From assembly GCF_000247695.1 (NCBI RefSeq), contig NW_004624865.1, positions 4,081,090 through 4,145,089 on the forward strand: a DNA stretch of 64,000 bases. Reading direction: 5' to 3'. Source of the DNA: Heterocephalus glaber (lineage: Eukaryota; Chordata; Mammalia; Rodentia; Bathyergidae). This document shows, in pieces, positions 44,796 to 54,769 of the stretch. The notes beneath the pieces were generated by a model that saw only the letters and a program-made list of their open reading frames with translations, did no database searches and was not told the origin of the DNA. Both the position numbers and the translations under genes were made by a program. Positions within the stretch are counted from its first letter, which is position 1, and the number at the start of each line of letters is the position of its first letter.

Positions 44796-45227
44796 GCACG
44801 AGTCTGCCCAGGTCTTGGGGCCTCTCTGCCACCCCTCCTGGCCGCCTGCCCGGTGGTGCTCTCTCTGCTAATCACCACCTCGCCCACGATTCAGCAGGGA
44901 AAACCAGAAGGATCAGAACCCTGGCAAAATGCTGGATTGTGGGGTTTAAGAGCTTTGGGAGAGAAGTTTTTCTTAAAATGAGAAGTTTGGTAAAGGAAGA
45001 GATGGCACCAAAGCAATAGTGGATTTTCAGTTATCTGTGGAGCTCGGTGACCTGGGACCCTGGCCCCCCACTAATGGGTGATGGAGAATGGATCCTAATG
45101 TTGAAGTTTTCTCATCTTTCATGTATATGCTGAGGCAGTGAGAATGTTTCCCAAAATCACAGCAGAATTCCTACTGAACTCAGCCATTACCCCCAAATGG
45201 CATTACTCTATATTTGGAGGGTAGGGA
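44796..45227. other. Unassigned sequence
   Basis: No gene or repeat was recognised. Confidence 0.4.
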
Positions 45228-45405
45228 AGGACTGGGGATTGAACCCAGGACCTTTGCACTGAGCTACATCCCTGCCCTTTTTATTTTTTATTTTGAGACA
45301 AGATCTCATAAGTCGTTAAGTTGCATAGGTTGAGTCAGAACTCACAGCCCTCCTGCCTCCACCTCGCACAGAGCTGTGATGACAGGTGTGCCGTCACGCC
45401 TGATC
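45228..45405 (-). repeat. B1-dID-like SINE
   Basis: ID part: 'actggggattgaacccagga', 'cactgagctacatccctgcc'. B1 part: 'ttttgagacaagatctcata', 'ctgcctccacctcgcacaga', 'gacaggtgtgccgtcacgcc'. Confidence 0.92.
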
Positions 45406-46389
45406 AGCAAGTCCTTAAAGCACTCACAACCTTTGATTTAATAATTGTACATCTTAAAGTCCATTCTTGGCAAACCAATTAAAAACGCAAGTAGAATTCC
45501 TACCGTTTTAATACAAATGATGAACAAAATTGAAATCAGTGAATGTTCCACAAAAAGGCATGGTTAGATCCACTTATTCAATAAATGTTTCATGCAATGC
45601 ATGCCTACTCAGTGTAGACTTTTATTTCAGGAGATGACCCTGACCACAGACTAGAGAAGTAAAGAATGTGGGCACCACTGTAATCGGGTGAATGAGGTGC
45701 CAAGAGCACTCTGAGGAGCTTGCTTCTTGCTCCTGGTGCTTATGTAATTTGTGACACAGTCCACCAATAAAATATTCCAGAGGCACCAAAACCTTGTTAG
45801 AAAAATTTCGATCAGAGAAGAAAAGGTTTAGGGTATTTTATCACAAGAAAAATGGGTGGGGGGGGTTATCCAAGAGTTTAGGTGAATGAAGTTCATTATC
45901 TGCAACTTGGAAATTCATCAGAAAGCAAGGAAGACTGCTATACTGAAGGATGGATAAGCAAACAGATTCACACTGCAGTAATAACGGCAGGGGAAATGCT
46001 TTATGTGCATGAACATGCAGAAGTGTATATGTAGCAAATGCTATTCTCTTTTTTATACATTTATGTCATCATCCACAGCATAGCACGTAGCCCTGTGACA
46101 AGAGAATTCTGTCTCTCTGAAGTGGCCCCTACTTCCTCTCAGAGGCTGCCTGAGCTGTACCCAGGCCAAAGGACCTGGGATTTTCCTTCTGCACCTTACG
46201 AGGTGGCCTCTGGCTTTGATGACTCCATGACTGTCCCCTCTCCCGGGAGCAGCTGGTTTCTTCCTCCCTACAATCACTTCTGCCACCTCCTCTCTGGAGG
46301 GGAAGGACCATTGTCTGCCTCCCTGATGTGCCACCTGCCACCCAAAGGCACACTCACTTCTCCCCAGGGACTATGCTGTCTGTGCTCCA
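45406..46389. other. Unassigned interval
   Basis: No gene was recognised. 'tattcaataaatgtttcatg' near 45573-45592 hints at a reversed L3/MIR start. A G-run lies at 45855-45865. A 126-codon ORF (46038-46418) has no domain. Confidence 0.4.
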
Positions 46390-46492
46390 GTCTCAGCTCC
46401 AACGCCTCCCAGCTGTGAAAATATTGGCTGGTTACTGGATCTCTTCATGCCTCAGTTTCCTAATCTGTAAAATAAAAAAATAAAAAATAGTA
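46390..46492 (+). repeat. MIR fragment
   Basis: It reads 'ccagtctcagctccaacgcc', 'ctggttactggatctcttca', 'tgcctcagtttcctaatctg', then 'taaaat'-type A-rich sequence. Confidence 0.8.
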
Positions 46493-46513
46493 GCTAACAA
46501 CTGCAGTCATTGT

Positions 46514-46604
46514 AGCTGGGGATTTAGCTCAGTGGTGCCACCACCTGCCTCACAAGCACAAGGTCCTGAGTTTGATCCCCAGTACCATAAGAAAAAAAAA
46601 AAAA
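46514..46604 (+). repeat. ID-type SINE
   Basis: It reads 'agctggggatttagctcagt', 'ggtgccaccacctgcctcac', 'tcctgagtttgatccccagt', then an A tail. Well preserved. Confidence 0.97.
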
Positions 46605-46689
46605 GGTCAAAGTCACTGTAAAGACAAAACAAATTCTCATCTAATGCTGAGATATAATAACACCATACATGTTTTTTAATTATTATTTT

Positions 46690-46810
46690 ATTATTTTGTT
46701 TTCTGAAACAGATTCTCACTATGTAGCCCAGGCTGGGCTCCAGCTCAGTGATTCTCCTACCTCAGCCTCCTGAGTGTTGGGATTATAAGCATGGGCCACC
46801 ATGGCCGGCT
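46690..46810 (-). repeat. B1 SINE
   Basis: It reads 'tctgaaacagattctcacta', 'tgtagcccaggctgggctcc', 'ctacctcagcctcctgagtg', 'gggccaccatggccggct'. Confidence 0.95.
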
Positions 46811-47117
46811 TACTGCTATCATTACTATGAGTACCATTACTAGCATTACCATGGTTTCAGCTACCACCACTGAACCCGGACGTGACGTGGAATCAGACCT
46901 AGAGCATTCTGCGACAGTGAGGGCCCCAGGCCCAGCCCACCTGAGCGCCCCTTCCTAGGCCAGGTCCCAAGCATTTGGCTTCCACTCTGACCCTGCAAGA
47001 GGGTGGCAGATGACCCATCACAATACCACACCAGGTGTCACTGTGCCCAGCCAGGGCCAGGATGATGATTGCCGGTGAGTTTGTCCTCCTGGGATTCATT
47101 TGTGTGGCCTCAGAGAG

Positions 47118-47216
47118 GCCCACTTCCTGGGCTCTGTCACTTTCTGTCACTTGCTGTCATTTCCTGCCACTTCCTGTCACTGTCACTTCCTGTTATGTTC
47201 CGCCACTTCCTGTTCC
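47118..47216 (+). repeat. Degenerate 10-bp minisatellite of ETS-like motifs
   Basis: A roughly 10-base unit TGTCACTTCC recurs about eight times from 47135, plus one CACTTCCTG at 47121. Several units keep CACTTCCTG exactly, which on the minus strand is CAGGAAGTG, close to the ETS-factor consensus. Units at 47195-47205 have drifted. Confidence 0.8.
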
Positions 47217-47389
47217 AAGATTAACTTCTTCCCTGGATGACTGAGAACAGGGATACTTCCTCAATGACAAACCCTTCCCCTACCTACTCACCAATGCATG
47301 GTGAGTTCCTAAAGCCCTCAAAAGACAATTACAAAGTAATATTCAGTCTTATGATGCCCAGCATATTAAATATAATTTCTGAAAGAAAT
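47217..47389. other. Unassigned sequence
   Basis: Nothing was recognised. Confidence 0.4.
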
Positions 47390-47573
47390 TTTTTTGTATC
47401 AGGGATGGACTCCAGGGAGCTTGCACTGAGCTACATACACCCTAAGCCCTTTGTAAACTTTTACTTTGAGACAGGGTCTCACTAAGTCACTAAGCTGCCC
47501 AGGCTGGGCTCCAACTTGCAACCCTTCTGCCTCAGCCTCCCAGAGTGCTGGGATTACAGGCCTGGGCCACCAT
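47390..47573 (-). repeat. B1-dID-like SINE
   Basis: ID part: 'tgtatcagggatggactcca', 'cactgagctacatacaccct'. B1 part: 'tttgagacagggtctcacta', 'ctgcccaggctgggctccaa', 'cagagtgctgggattacagg'. Confidence 0.93.
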
Positions 47574-47976
47574 GTATTTTCCAATTTTATGCAAATAAAA
47601 GGTGTCACTTTTATAATGAAAAGTAGACAGTGATTGTGACCATTCTTAATATTGTTACCGAGATTCTGCAGGATTCTACGTGGTTCTACAGAAATCAAAC
47701 AGACTTGTCCTCTAGGGACTATAATCAGATGTCAGCGACCCTCGTGGTGTCACTGTGACAATTCACCAGGCTTCCTCTTTCTAGAAAATTGTTATCAGGG
47801 ATTGTGCATGTTTTTCCTGCAATGTACAGACAACAGCAACACCAATTTTCTGTTTGTAACAATTTCATCTTTTCTGGGCCTATCACAGTCAACAGTTTGA
47901 ACTGGGCAAAGACTGCTTTAATGTTTAAAAATCCACACACTTAAAATCCTAATCTTAGCCAAAAAAAGCAATCTTA
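47574..47976. other. Unassigned AT-rich sequence
   Basis: No gene or repeat was recognised. Confidence 0.4.
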
Positions 47977-47995
47977 AAAATGGGAAAGAACTTGG

Positions 47996-48076
47996 ACTGG
48001 AGATTTAGCTCAGTGGTTCCACCGCCTGCCTCACAAGTGAAAGGACCCAAGTTCAATCTCTGGTACCAAAAAAAAA
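47996..48076 (+). repeat. ID-type SINE with target duplication
   Basis: It reads 'actggagatttagctcagtg', 'gttccaccgcctgcctcaca', 'cccaagttcaatctctggta', then an A tail. Flanking copies 'tgggaaagaacttgg' (47981-47995) and 'tgggaaagcacttgg' (48077-48091) differ at one base. Confidence 0.97.
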
Positions 48077-48091
48077 TGGGAAAGCACTTGG

Positions 48092-48537
48092 TTTGTAGTG
48101 CAACAATGTCATTCAAACTCTGAACTTCAAAATAACTTAGGCTTTTCCAAGTTCCACTTATTTTTCCAAATAAACAAAGATATCTTATTCCAAATTGTTT
48201 CCACCCAACTTCGAAACACGCCTGCTAAGTTTCTCCAATTACAAATTTTATGTGTTTCTGGTGTTGAGAAAAGCCAGGAAACCAAGCCAAGGAGTGAAAG
48301 ACATTCATTGATCTGGCTAGAGGGACAGGGGAAACAATGACTTTTTGTGGCTTCCAGCAAAGGCAAACCTCTCCAGTATTCTTCAGGTTCCAGATTAATG
48401 GTGAACAGCCATTAACACGGCCTGACTCCACTATTTCTGGAGCACAGGTGAGTGAAGAGTTGTGCATAACTAAATGAAGAAGCAAAGCAGGGAATTATTT
48501 AGTTCTCTTTGACTTGCTGAAATGTTTCTTTTCTTTT
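48092..48537. other. Unassigned sequence
   Basis: No gene or repeat was recognised. Confidence 0.4.
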
Positions 48538-48658
48538 CTTTTTAATTATTGAGACCAGGTCTTTCAATGTAGCCCAGGCTGGCTTCGAACTCCCAGCGAT
48601 TTTCCTGCCTCAGGCTCCCAAGGAGCTGAGATTACAGACATAAGCCACCACGCCTGGC
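48538..48658 (-). repeat. B1 SINE
   Basis: It reads 'ttgagaccaggtctttcaat', 'gtagcccaggctggcttcga', 'cctgcctcaggctcccaagg', 'aagccaccacgcctggc'. Confidence 0.95.
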
Positions 48659-48879
48659 AAACTGCTGAGATGTTTCTAAATAAAACAAAAAGTGTTCCGT
48701 TTCTTGATGCGGTTATTTACAAAGCTCCAAGAGGTGCAGCGCCCACTCTAGTTCACACAGCAAGTCAGTCCCCTGGGGACAGCTGTTCCAGCACCCCTTG
48801 GTTCCTGCAGCTCAGACACAAGCCACGGAGAGAAGGAGTCTGCATTTCTGCACGTGCACTAGAGTCCCAGGGAGTGTGA

Positions 48880-48990
48880 TGTGGCCAGAGAAACAGCAGA
48901 GGCTTCGGGGCCAGACTCAATTCAAGCCCGATTCTGCACTTCCCTGCCTGTTCTTCATACATTTCCTGTTTACTGTCTCGGCAGAGGCAG
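48880..48990 (+). repeat. MIR-like fragment (weak)
   Basis: It reads 'gccagactcaattcaagccc', 'gattctgcacttccctgcct', matching the MIR 5' half loosely. Confidence 0.5.
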
Positions 48991-49181
48991 AAGTGTAGGG
49001 GTGTGGGGAAGATCCCGAGGCCAGAGACAGCCTAGGCAAGGTTTCCAGGGGTCAGCGCAATGATTCCCGTCTGTCTGTCATCCCACCTGCGTATAAACGT
49101 GCGGGAGAGGATCTCAGTCTCCTCAGGCTGCTAACAGAAGACCAAGCCGTGGAGGGCTTGTACAAGGTGAGATGGAAATAC

Positions 49182-49705
49182 AAGACAAATGTTTACATTT
49201 TTTAATATATTACAGTAAAAAAAAAAAATACATTGCCATAAATCACCTCAGAATCCTCCCCCTCACTTTGAACACTCATCCCATCGTCCTTGCCCCTTTC
49301 CGCAGCAGCTCTGGACACCTCCTTTCTGAGAGGCTCTACCAAGTGTGATCGAAAATACAGTGACTGCTGCTGCTCAGCACCATCCAAAAGAAAGGCAGGT
49401 TCTTAAAGACATGACGCTGTGTCCTCATCCACCTTAGTCACCGGATCTGGCACTGTGGGACCTCTGGCTCTTCCCCAAAGTCAAAATGACCATGAAAGGG
49501 AAATGTTTTCAGTCCATTCAGAACATCAGGGCAGCCAGGACGGCGCAGCTAAAGACCCTCGGGAAAGAGAACTCCAGAGCTGCTGCAGGAAGTGGCACAG
49601 ACGATGGGATGAGTGTGCTCAGAGTGAGGGGAGGATTTTGAGGGGGATTTGTGGCGATGTGTCTTTTATTGTAATAACTTTTTATTTAAACATTTGCCAT
49701 ATTTT
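49182..49705 (+). mobile_element. Mariner-derived fold-back element, copy 4
   Basis: Left arm 49182-49331 and right arm 49556-49705 are inverted repeats: 'acaaatgttta' pairs with 'aaacatttg', 'aacactcatcccatcgtcc' with 'gatgggatgagtgtgct', and 'gcagcagctctgga' with 'tccagagctgctgc'. The plus-strand centre (about 49425-49560) reads HPP, TAG, SPDLAL, then WLFPKVKMTMKGKCF-like residues of a mariner transposase C-terminal region. The QSCCRKWH-like block continues in a shifted frame. Non-coding today. Confidence 0.85.
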
Positions 49706-49784
49706 TTATCATATGGAGCATAGCACTATGACATTCTCATTTAGACTACAGGAATGCAAGTTTGAGTAAGAGATGGTTATATTA

Positions 49785-50105
49785 GTCAGCTTAGTCAACC
49801 TAATGTGCACAACGTGGAGGAGAGGCAATTTGGCTGCTGGTTTCAGAGGGTTCAGTCCATGATCAACTCGCTCCAAGGCAGGCACATCATGGTGGAGGGA
49901 TGTGCTGGAGGAGAGCTGCTCACCTGATGGCATCCGGGAAGCAGAGAGCAGAGGAGCTGTCAAAGAGGAAGGAGCCAGGCAGTAGATGTAGTCCCCAAAG
50001 CCACGCCCCTCATGACCCACCCAGACAGACCCAGAAGTGCTTTATTGATCTCTTAGGCGCCTTCCAAGCCAATCAAAGTGATGATCAAGATTAACCATCA
50101 CACAG
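49785..50105 (-). mobile_element. MaLR LTR
   Basis: Reverse MaLR order: 'ttagtcagcttagtcaacct', 'gctggtttcagagggttcag', 'tccatgatcaactcgctcca', 'catcatggtggagggatgtg', 'gaagcagagagcagagg', 'ccacgcccctcatgacccac'. The far end is degraded. Confidence 0.85.
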
Positions 50106-51247
50106 TCTGTGCCCCACAAGGAAGCCATGGCCCACAGAGGTACCACCTATAAATGCAGATTATTAATTAATCCAATTAATATGGAACACATTCATAGCAC
50201 AAGGTGTGCAGGGGCCCTTCAGGGTCTTGAGAGAGGAACAGCAGTTCCACAAGGACAGGCATTCAAAAGTACTGACCCTGGCCAAGCCTCAATGATCTGG
50301 ATTAATAGGACCCATTTCCTTGAAACTGGGCTCCTACCATCAAGCAAAAAGGGCATTGTGGATGCCCTTGAACTCGTAAAACACATAAGCAATGGCATTT
50401 CTCTTAAAAAGCCGTCATTCTCTCATAGTGCACTTTTCCTTTGCCTCGATTATTTTGCCATCCACATTACATGGCTGGTCAGCAGAAAGCACATAATCCT
50501 CTCAAATACTGAGGATCTCTGTTAAGCCTGTGCCTGCCAAGCTGCACTGATACAATGATTTTTCACTTGGCAATTATTACCTTTCATTCTGTCCCCTGGG
50601 CCTGCACTCTGACCATCAACCCTGAGCTGTCACCTCCAGCTTTTCCTTTGGAAGGAATCCAGGCTTCTGAGATTTTCCTAGGTGATCGGGAAACTTGAGG
50701 GGATGTAAAACCGAATTTAGGGGAGGCTAGCACTCCATAGACACCTGTGATTTGGGGTCTTTCATGTCCCATCGGAATCAAGCTAACACTGACACCATTT
50801 CTATCGTAGGGAGAAGGGACCACCGCAAAACAGCCACATCTGCTCATTCCTGGGACAACCTCGTTTCTCATCTTCTCCTCATCTTCTCATCTTCTGTTAG
50901 CCTCATGGTCTCCGTCTGTCCCCAGCATGGCCTAGAAATTACAGTCATTTACTGTCTATATTTCTTCCATCTCCCAGACTGTCTCAGCATAATAAATGTT
51001 ACCAGGGTCCTTCATCATAAAAGGTATCCTCAATTTTCTCTGAAAAAAGGATGAGAAAGATTTGAGGGATGTTGCATGAAAAGTCCATTAAAGCTAGAAA
51101 TGCTGTTGAGATACACGCCAGCCCAGCACACTTCACAGTCTTGCAGAAGAAAGCGGCCACGTCACCTGCTAGATTCACTGTTCCACTCTAAAATATTCTG
51201 CTGCTTCTTCCTTTGTTTCTACCTGGTTGGTATTTTGTTTTTGTTCT
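50106..51247. other. Unassigned 1.1-kb interval
   Basis: A 138-codon plus ORF (50109-50525) occupies the first part; I recognise no domain in it. A TCTTC-rich tandem ('tcatcttctcctcatcttct') lies at 50868-50896. Confidence 0.4.
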
Positions 51248-51371
51248 TTCAGTACTGAGGAGTGAGCCCAGGGTTTTGCACTGAGCTCCATCCCAGCCCT
51301 TTTTTATTTTTTGAGGCAGAGTCTCACTAAGTTGCTCAGGCTGGGCTTGAACTTGTGATCCTCCTGCCTGG
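51248..51371 (-). repeat. B1-dID-like SINE, truncated
   Basis: It reads 'cagtactgaggagtgagccc', 'cactgagctccatcccagcc', 'tttgaggcagagtctcacta', 'ctgggcttgaacttgtgatc'. It ends at 'cctgcctgg'. Confidence 0.92.
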
Positions 51372-51449
51372 ATTTTCTTTTTTAGGGAGATAATGAGAAG
51401 GAAATTAAAGATAGAAAATGTCATTTATTACCTCCTTTCTGTATCTTTT

Positions 51450-51640
51450 CCATGCATTACCTGGTTCTGTACAGTATTTTATACACATAAGCCCATTTAA
51501 TCCTCATTATTCTGATGTTAACAGAATCATCACCATTTTATAGACCAAGAATATACTGAGGCTGAAAGAATTTTAATAACTTCTCCAAGTCTTAGGTCTC
51601 TGGGCTTTGAAGTCTATATTATTCCCATGCATCACAAACT
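51450..51640 (-). repeat. MIR SINE
   Basis: It reads 'cccatttaatcctcattatt', 'catcaccattttatagacca', 'tactgaggctgaaagaattt', 'ttctccaagtcttaggtctc'. Confidence 0.82.
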
Positions 51641-51699
51641 TGATAGCTATGGGAAGTGGAAATGTGGAAAACATCTGGACAATACTACTTCCACACATT

Positions 51700-51835
51700 T
51701 ATTCTTCAAATGAGTAATCTGAGGCCCTGAGATTGCTAGAGAAAACGATTACACACTAGGGTTAATTAGTAGCTGGACCACAAGTGGGACCCAAGTCTCC
51801 CCAAACCTAACCCTTTCTCCTGCACCACACAAGCT
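51700..51835 (-). repeat. MIR fragment
   Basis: It reads 'tcttcaaatgagtaatctga', 'ggccctgagattgctagaga', 'attagtagctggaccacaag', 'tgggacccaagtctccc'. Confidence 0.75.
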
Positions 51836-51967
51836 CCCCCAGCATGAAGAGCCACAACACAAAGTATAGCTTAGCTCCTGCCACGCTAAAGTCCAGTGAT
51901 AAGAAAGTCAAGATTCATAGCTAATCCAGCATAAACCACCCGACATGAAGAGGGAGACGTTGAATGG

Positions 51968-52305
51968 AAGGTGTCTTAGTCATGTTCTTGTTGCTGGGAC
52001 CAAACACTGAACATCCACAACTTAAAAGAGGAGAGGTTTATTTGGACTCATGGCTTTTCAAGGTTTCAGTCCACAGTGGACTGGCTCCAAGGCAGAAATG
52101 GCATAGTAGAGGGGCCCAGGGGAGGAAAGCTGCTTGCATCATGGAGGGAAGGAAGTACAGGTGGAAGGAGCAGCCAGGGAGAGGGATGGACTCTTCCAGG
52201 CCACGCCTCAGTGACCTCCTCCAGCCAATCACCTTCCAAACCCCCTGCCTCTGAATACATGAGAGTTTGAGGAAACATTCTAGATCTTAACGTAACAAAA
52301 GGTAT
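51968..52305 (-). mobile_element. MaLR LTR
   Basis: Reverse MaLR order: 'gtcttagtcatgttcttgtt', 'gtttatttggactcatggct', 'aggtttcagtccacagtgga', 'ctggctccaaggcagaaatg', 'gagggaaggaagtacagg', 'ccagccaatcaccttccaaa'. Near full length. Confidence 0.88.
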
Positions 52306-52508
52306 TTGAACTCAACTGTGCACAAGAAACAAAAGGGATCTTCAGGCAGCCCTTTCTCTGAATTCCATGAGCCAGGAATTCAGCACAACAACTGCCTGAT
52401 AGGATAACAGCATAGACAGCTCGGGAAAAACAGTGAAATAATCTTGAAGAATTCCATTTGAAGTGCAATACTATGAACTTTTATGGCCTTCCATATGACC
52501 AATCTCTT

Positions 52509-52703
52509 AGCCAGGCATGATGCTGCAGCCTTGTGACCCCAGCACTCCAGGAGGCTGAGGCAGGCGGATCACAAGTTGGAGCCCAGGCTTGGCAACTTAG
52601 CAACTCTGAGATGCCCATCTGAAAATAAAAATAAAAATATAAAGGGGCCCAGGATATAGCTCAGTGGAGGCCCTAGGTTCAGTCCACAGTACTGGAAAAA
52701 AAA
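52509..52703 (+). repeat. B1-dID-like SINE with target duplication
   Basis: B1 part: 'agccaggcatgatgctgcag', 'aggaggctgaggcaggcgga', 'gcccaggcttggcaacttag'. ID part: 'gggcccaggatatagctcag', 'ggccctaggttcagtccaca'. Flanking 12-base copies 'gaccaatctctt' (52497-52508) and 'gactaatctctt' (52704-52715) differ at one base. Confidence 0.95.
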
Positions 52704-52715
52704 GACTAATCTCTT

Positions 52716-53229
52716 CCATATGACCATTGGGCAATAAAAAACTTCTCTTATATAAAACCACCTAAGGGAAAAATACACATATCAGAAGAATTATTTGAAA
52801 GAGGTTTTTTTTTTTGAGAAACAATGTATAAGTGACAGAAACAAGTTTCTTACAAATGATAGAAATATTTGAACATGGAAATGTTCCAAGAAGTGTTTTC
52901 TTCTCCAAGTTGAACAAAATGGGAAAGTGTGGAGGTGATGCTCTGTGGAAAGGGATGATTTTTATTTAAATGGACTTCTAAGATTGAGTGTGCTGATGGT
53001 AATGCCACTTGCAATTAATTAGCAAATCGGAATGCGGAAATAGGAACAGCCCTTGGAGTCGGCCTATTTTTACAGGATGGCATTTGCCTTTAATGTGATC
53101 ATTGGTACTAAAGTCACTGGATTAGGCCTGTTCCAGATAAGCCAGGAGGCTTTTATAATGCTCTTCTCTCCAAAAGTAAACCACAATCTAAACTGGGTCA
53201 CAGATGTTGTTTGGAAATAATGACTAACA
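52716..53229. other. Repeat-free interval with homeodomain-like motifs
   Basis: No gene was recognised. Bases 52930-53200 are free of recognisable repeats and include a TAAT-rich core 'gcaattaattagcaaat' at 53011-53027. Candidate conserved non-coding element by texture only. Confidence 0.35.
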
Positions 53230-53372
53230 TCTGCAGAGCCCAGTTAGGGTTTAAAGAGGAATGTGCATCCATTATCTCATTTGATGCACACACAAATTCG
53301 TGAGGCAGATATTATTCTTCCATGGAGGCTGAACGGTTGAATGACTTGGCCGAGAGTGGAAAATGAGTTTGG
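53230..53372 (-). repeat. MIR SINE fragment
   Basis: It reads 'gtgcatccattatctcattt', 'gatgcacacacaaattcgtg', 'aggcagatattattcttcca', 'gttgaatgacttggccgaga'. Confidence 0.8.
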
Positions 53373-54464
53373 GACAATATCAGGGCTCCTAGAACCCCCC
53401 TCCAGCCCCTGCCCAGCAAGCAGCCATCAACCAGACTCTAGCAACACACGCAACATCTGCAAGGTCAAAATTACCTGGAAGCCAGGAGCTGGGCTCCACA
53501 AAGGTGTGGCTGTTTTATTTGTTTATTTGCCTGTTGTTGTGGAGGGGAAGTTAGAGGACACCCCATTCTTAGGACAGAAGGAACAAACCCACAGATAATA
53601 TTCTAGGCAACACAAGAACACCTCTCCTTCATGTCCAACTCCTCGGACCTCCAGCACTCCCCTGGATAATTTTTGATTGTCCCAAAAAGGCCCTAAAATT
53701 AATATAATCGTCAAAAAATGTAAATTAGTCTCCTTCAACATCATGTTCATTTGGTTGCAAATTTGGCTGCATTTACGTTTTTAAAATGTGGGAAAAGGGT
53801 AGACTTTTCTGCGGATCCAAGAAAGCAAATTACTGAGAAGTTTTGTTCATGAACTGCAGTCACACCGCTGCATGAAGATGATCTGCAATTCGACTGACAA
53901 ATACTGGCAGGGTTCTCTTTCACACTTTCACTGTTATTTCCTTTCTTCAGGGATGTTAATGACAGCCAGGAAGTGAGATGTCAACAAGGAATTTTCAGTA
54001 ATTTTTTTTATATGTATTCACGCTGAAGAGTTGGAATCCAGGCGTACAAAACCCAGGGTCAGAAAGAAGAGCTCTCTAAGGAGAGATCTAGACATTCTTC
54101 AGCATATTCAGGGGGAATAGAAATGGTCAAGAATATTCCTAAAGGGGAGGTCCCTCTCCCTGTGATTCCTCTTAGAGGAAGACAGACAACTTTAGATCCT
54201 GTGGCTCCACAAAGTATCTCAAAGCAAATCTTCAACTAGGGGAGCCTGAAATCTGTATTAGAGATGAAGATGTAATGAAGAAGCCTCATCAGAATCCAAA
54301 GACTTTAATTTGCAAGAGTTTCTGCACTTGAGTCACGTATAATTTTACTTTTTACAAGGAAAGAAAGACGTTTTTGCTAAAACAGAACAAATCTGACGTA
54401 TGATCCTCAGAAGCAAATGCTGCTGAGGCTATTAAAGGACTGAATTTGAGAAAAGGGGGTTTTA
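53373..54464. other. Unassigned 1.1-kb interval
   Basis: No gene or repeat was recognised. AT-moderate and mostly unique in appearance. Confidence 0.4.
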
Positions 54465-54690
54465 CATTTAAGAAATCAGAAATGAATCACACAGTTCCTC
54501 TGAGAAACCCAAATTATAAGTAAAGAGCAAAATAAAAGACAGATAATGGGAAGTAGGGAGGTAGATCTTTCTCCAATGGGAAGGGGATGAAGAGATGAGG
54601 GAGGGGAAGGAAAGGGAAGAAAGGCAGACTGGAGGTGCGTGGCGATTAAAGTTAGGCCTGTACAATATCAACCTTGAAGTAACAAAACCA
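54465..54690 (+). mobile_element. L1 3' UTR fragment
   Basis: It reads 'agagcaaaataaaagacaga', 'atgggaagtagggaggtaga', 'tctttctccaatgggaaggg', then a purine run 'gagggaggggaaggaaaggg'. This matches the reverse complement of the L1 3' UTR at 15590-15810. Only the 3' UTR is present. Confidence 0.75.
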
Positions 54691-54769
54691 GTCAAGTGAC
54701 CAAGATTTTTCTTCCTCACACCAATAGAGCCGCACAGCTAGCTTTTCCCCTGCTAAGTGATCTCACTGG

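Noticed and set aside
46514..46604. tRNA-like sequence with A and B box resemblance
   Set aside because: It is an ID SINE with an A tail, not a tRNA gene; the same sequence recurs through the window.
50109..50525. 138-codon ORF, plus strand, next to a MaLR LTR
   Set aside because: Considered as a retroelement internal-region remnant, but no retroviral motif (zinc knuckle, protease or YXDD-type) could be seen.
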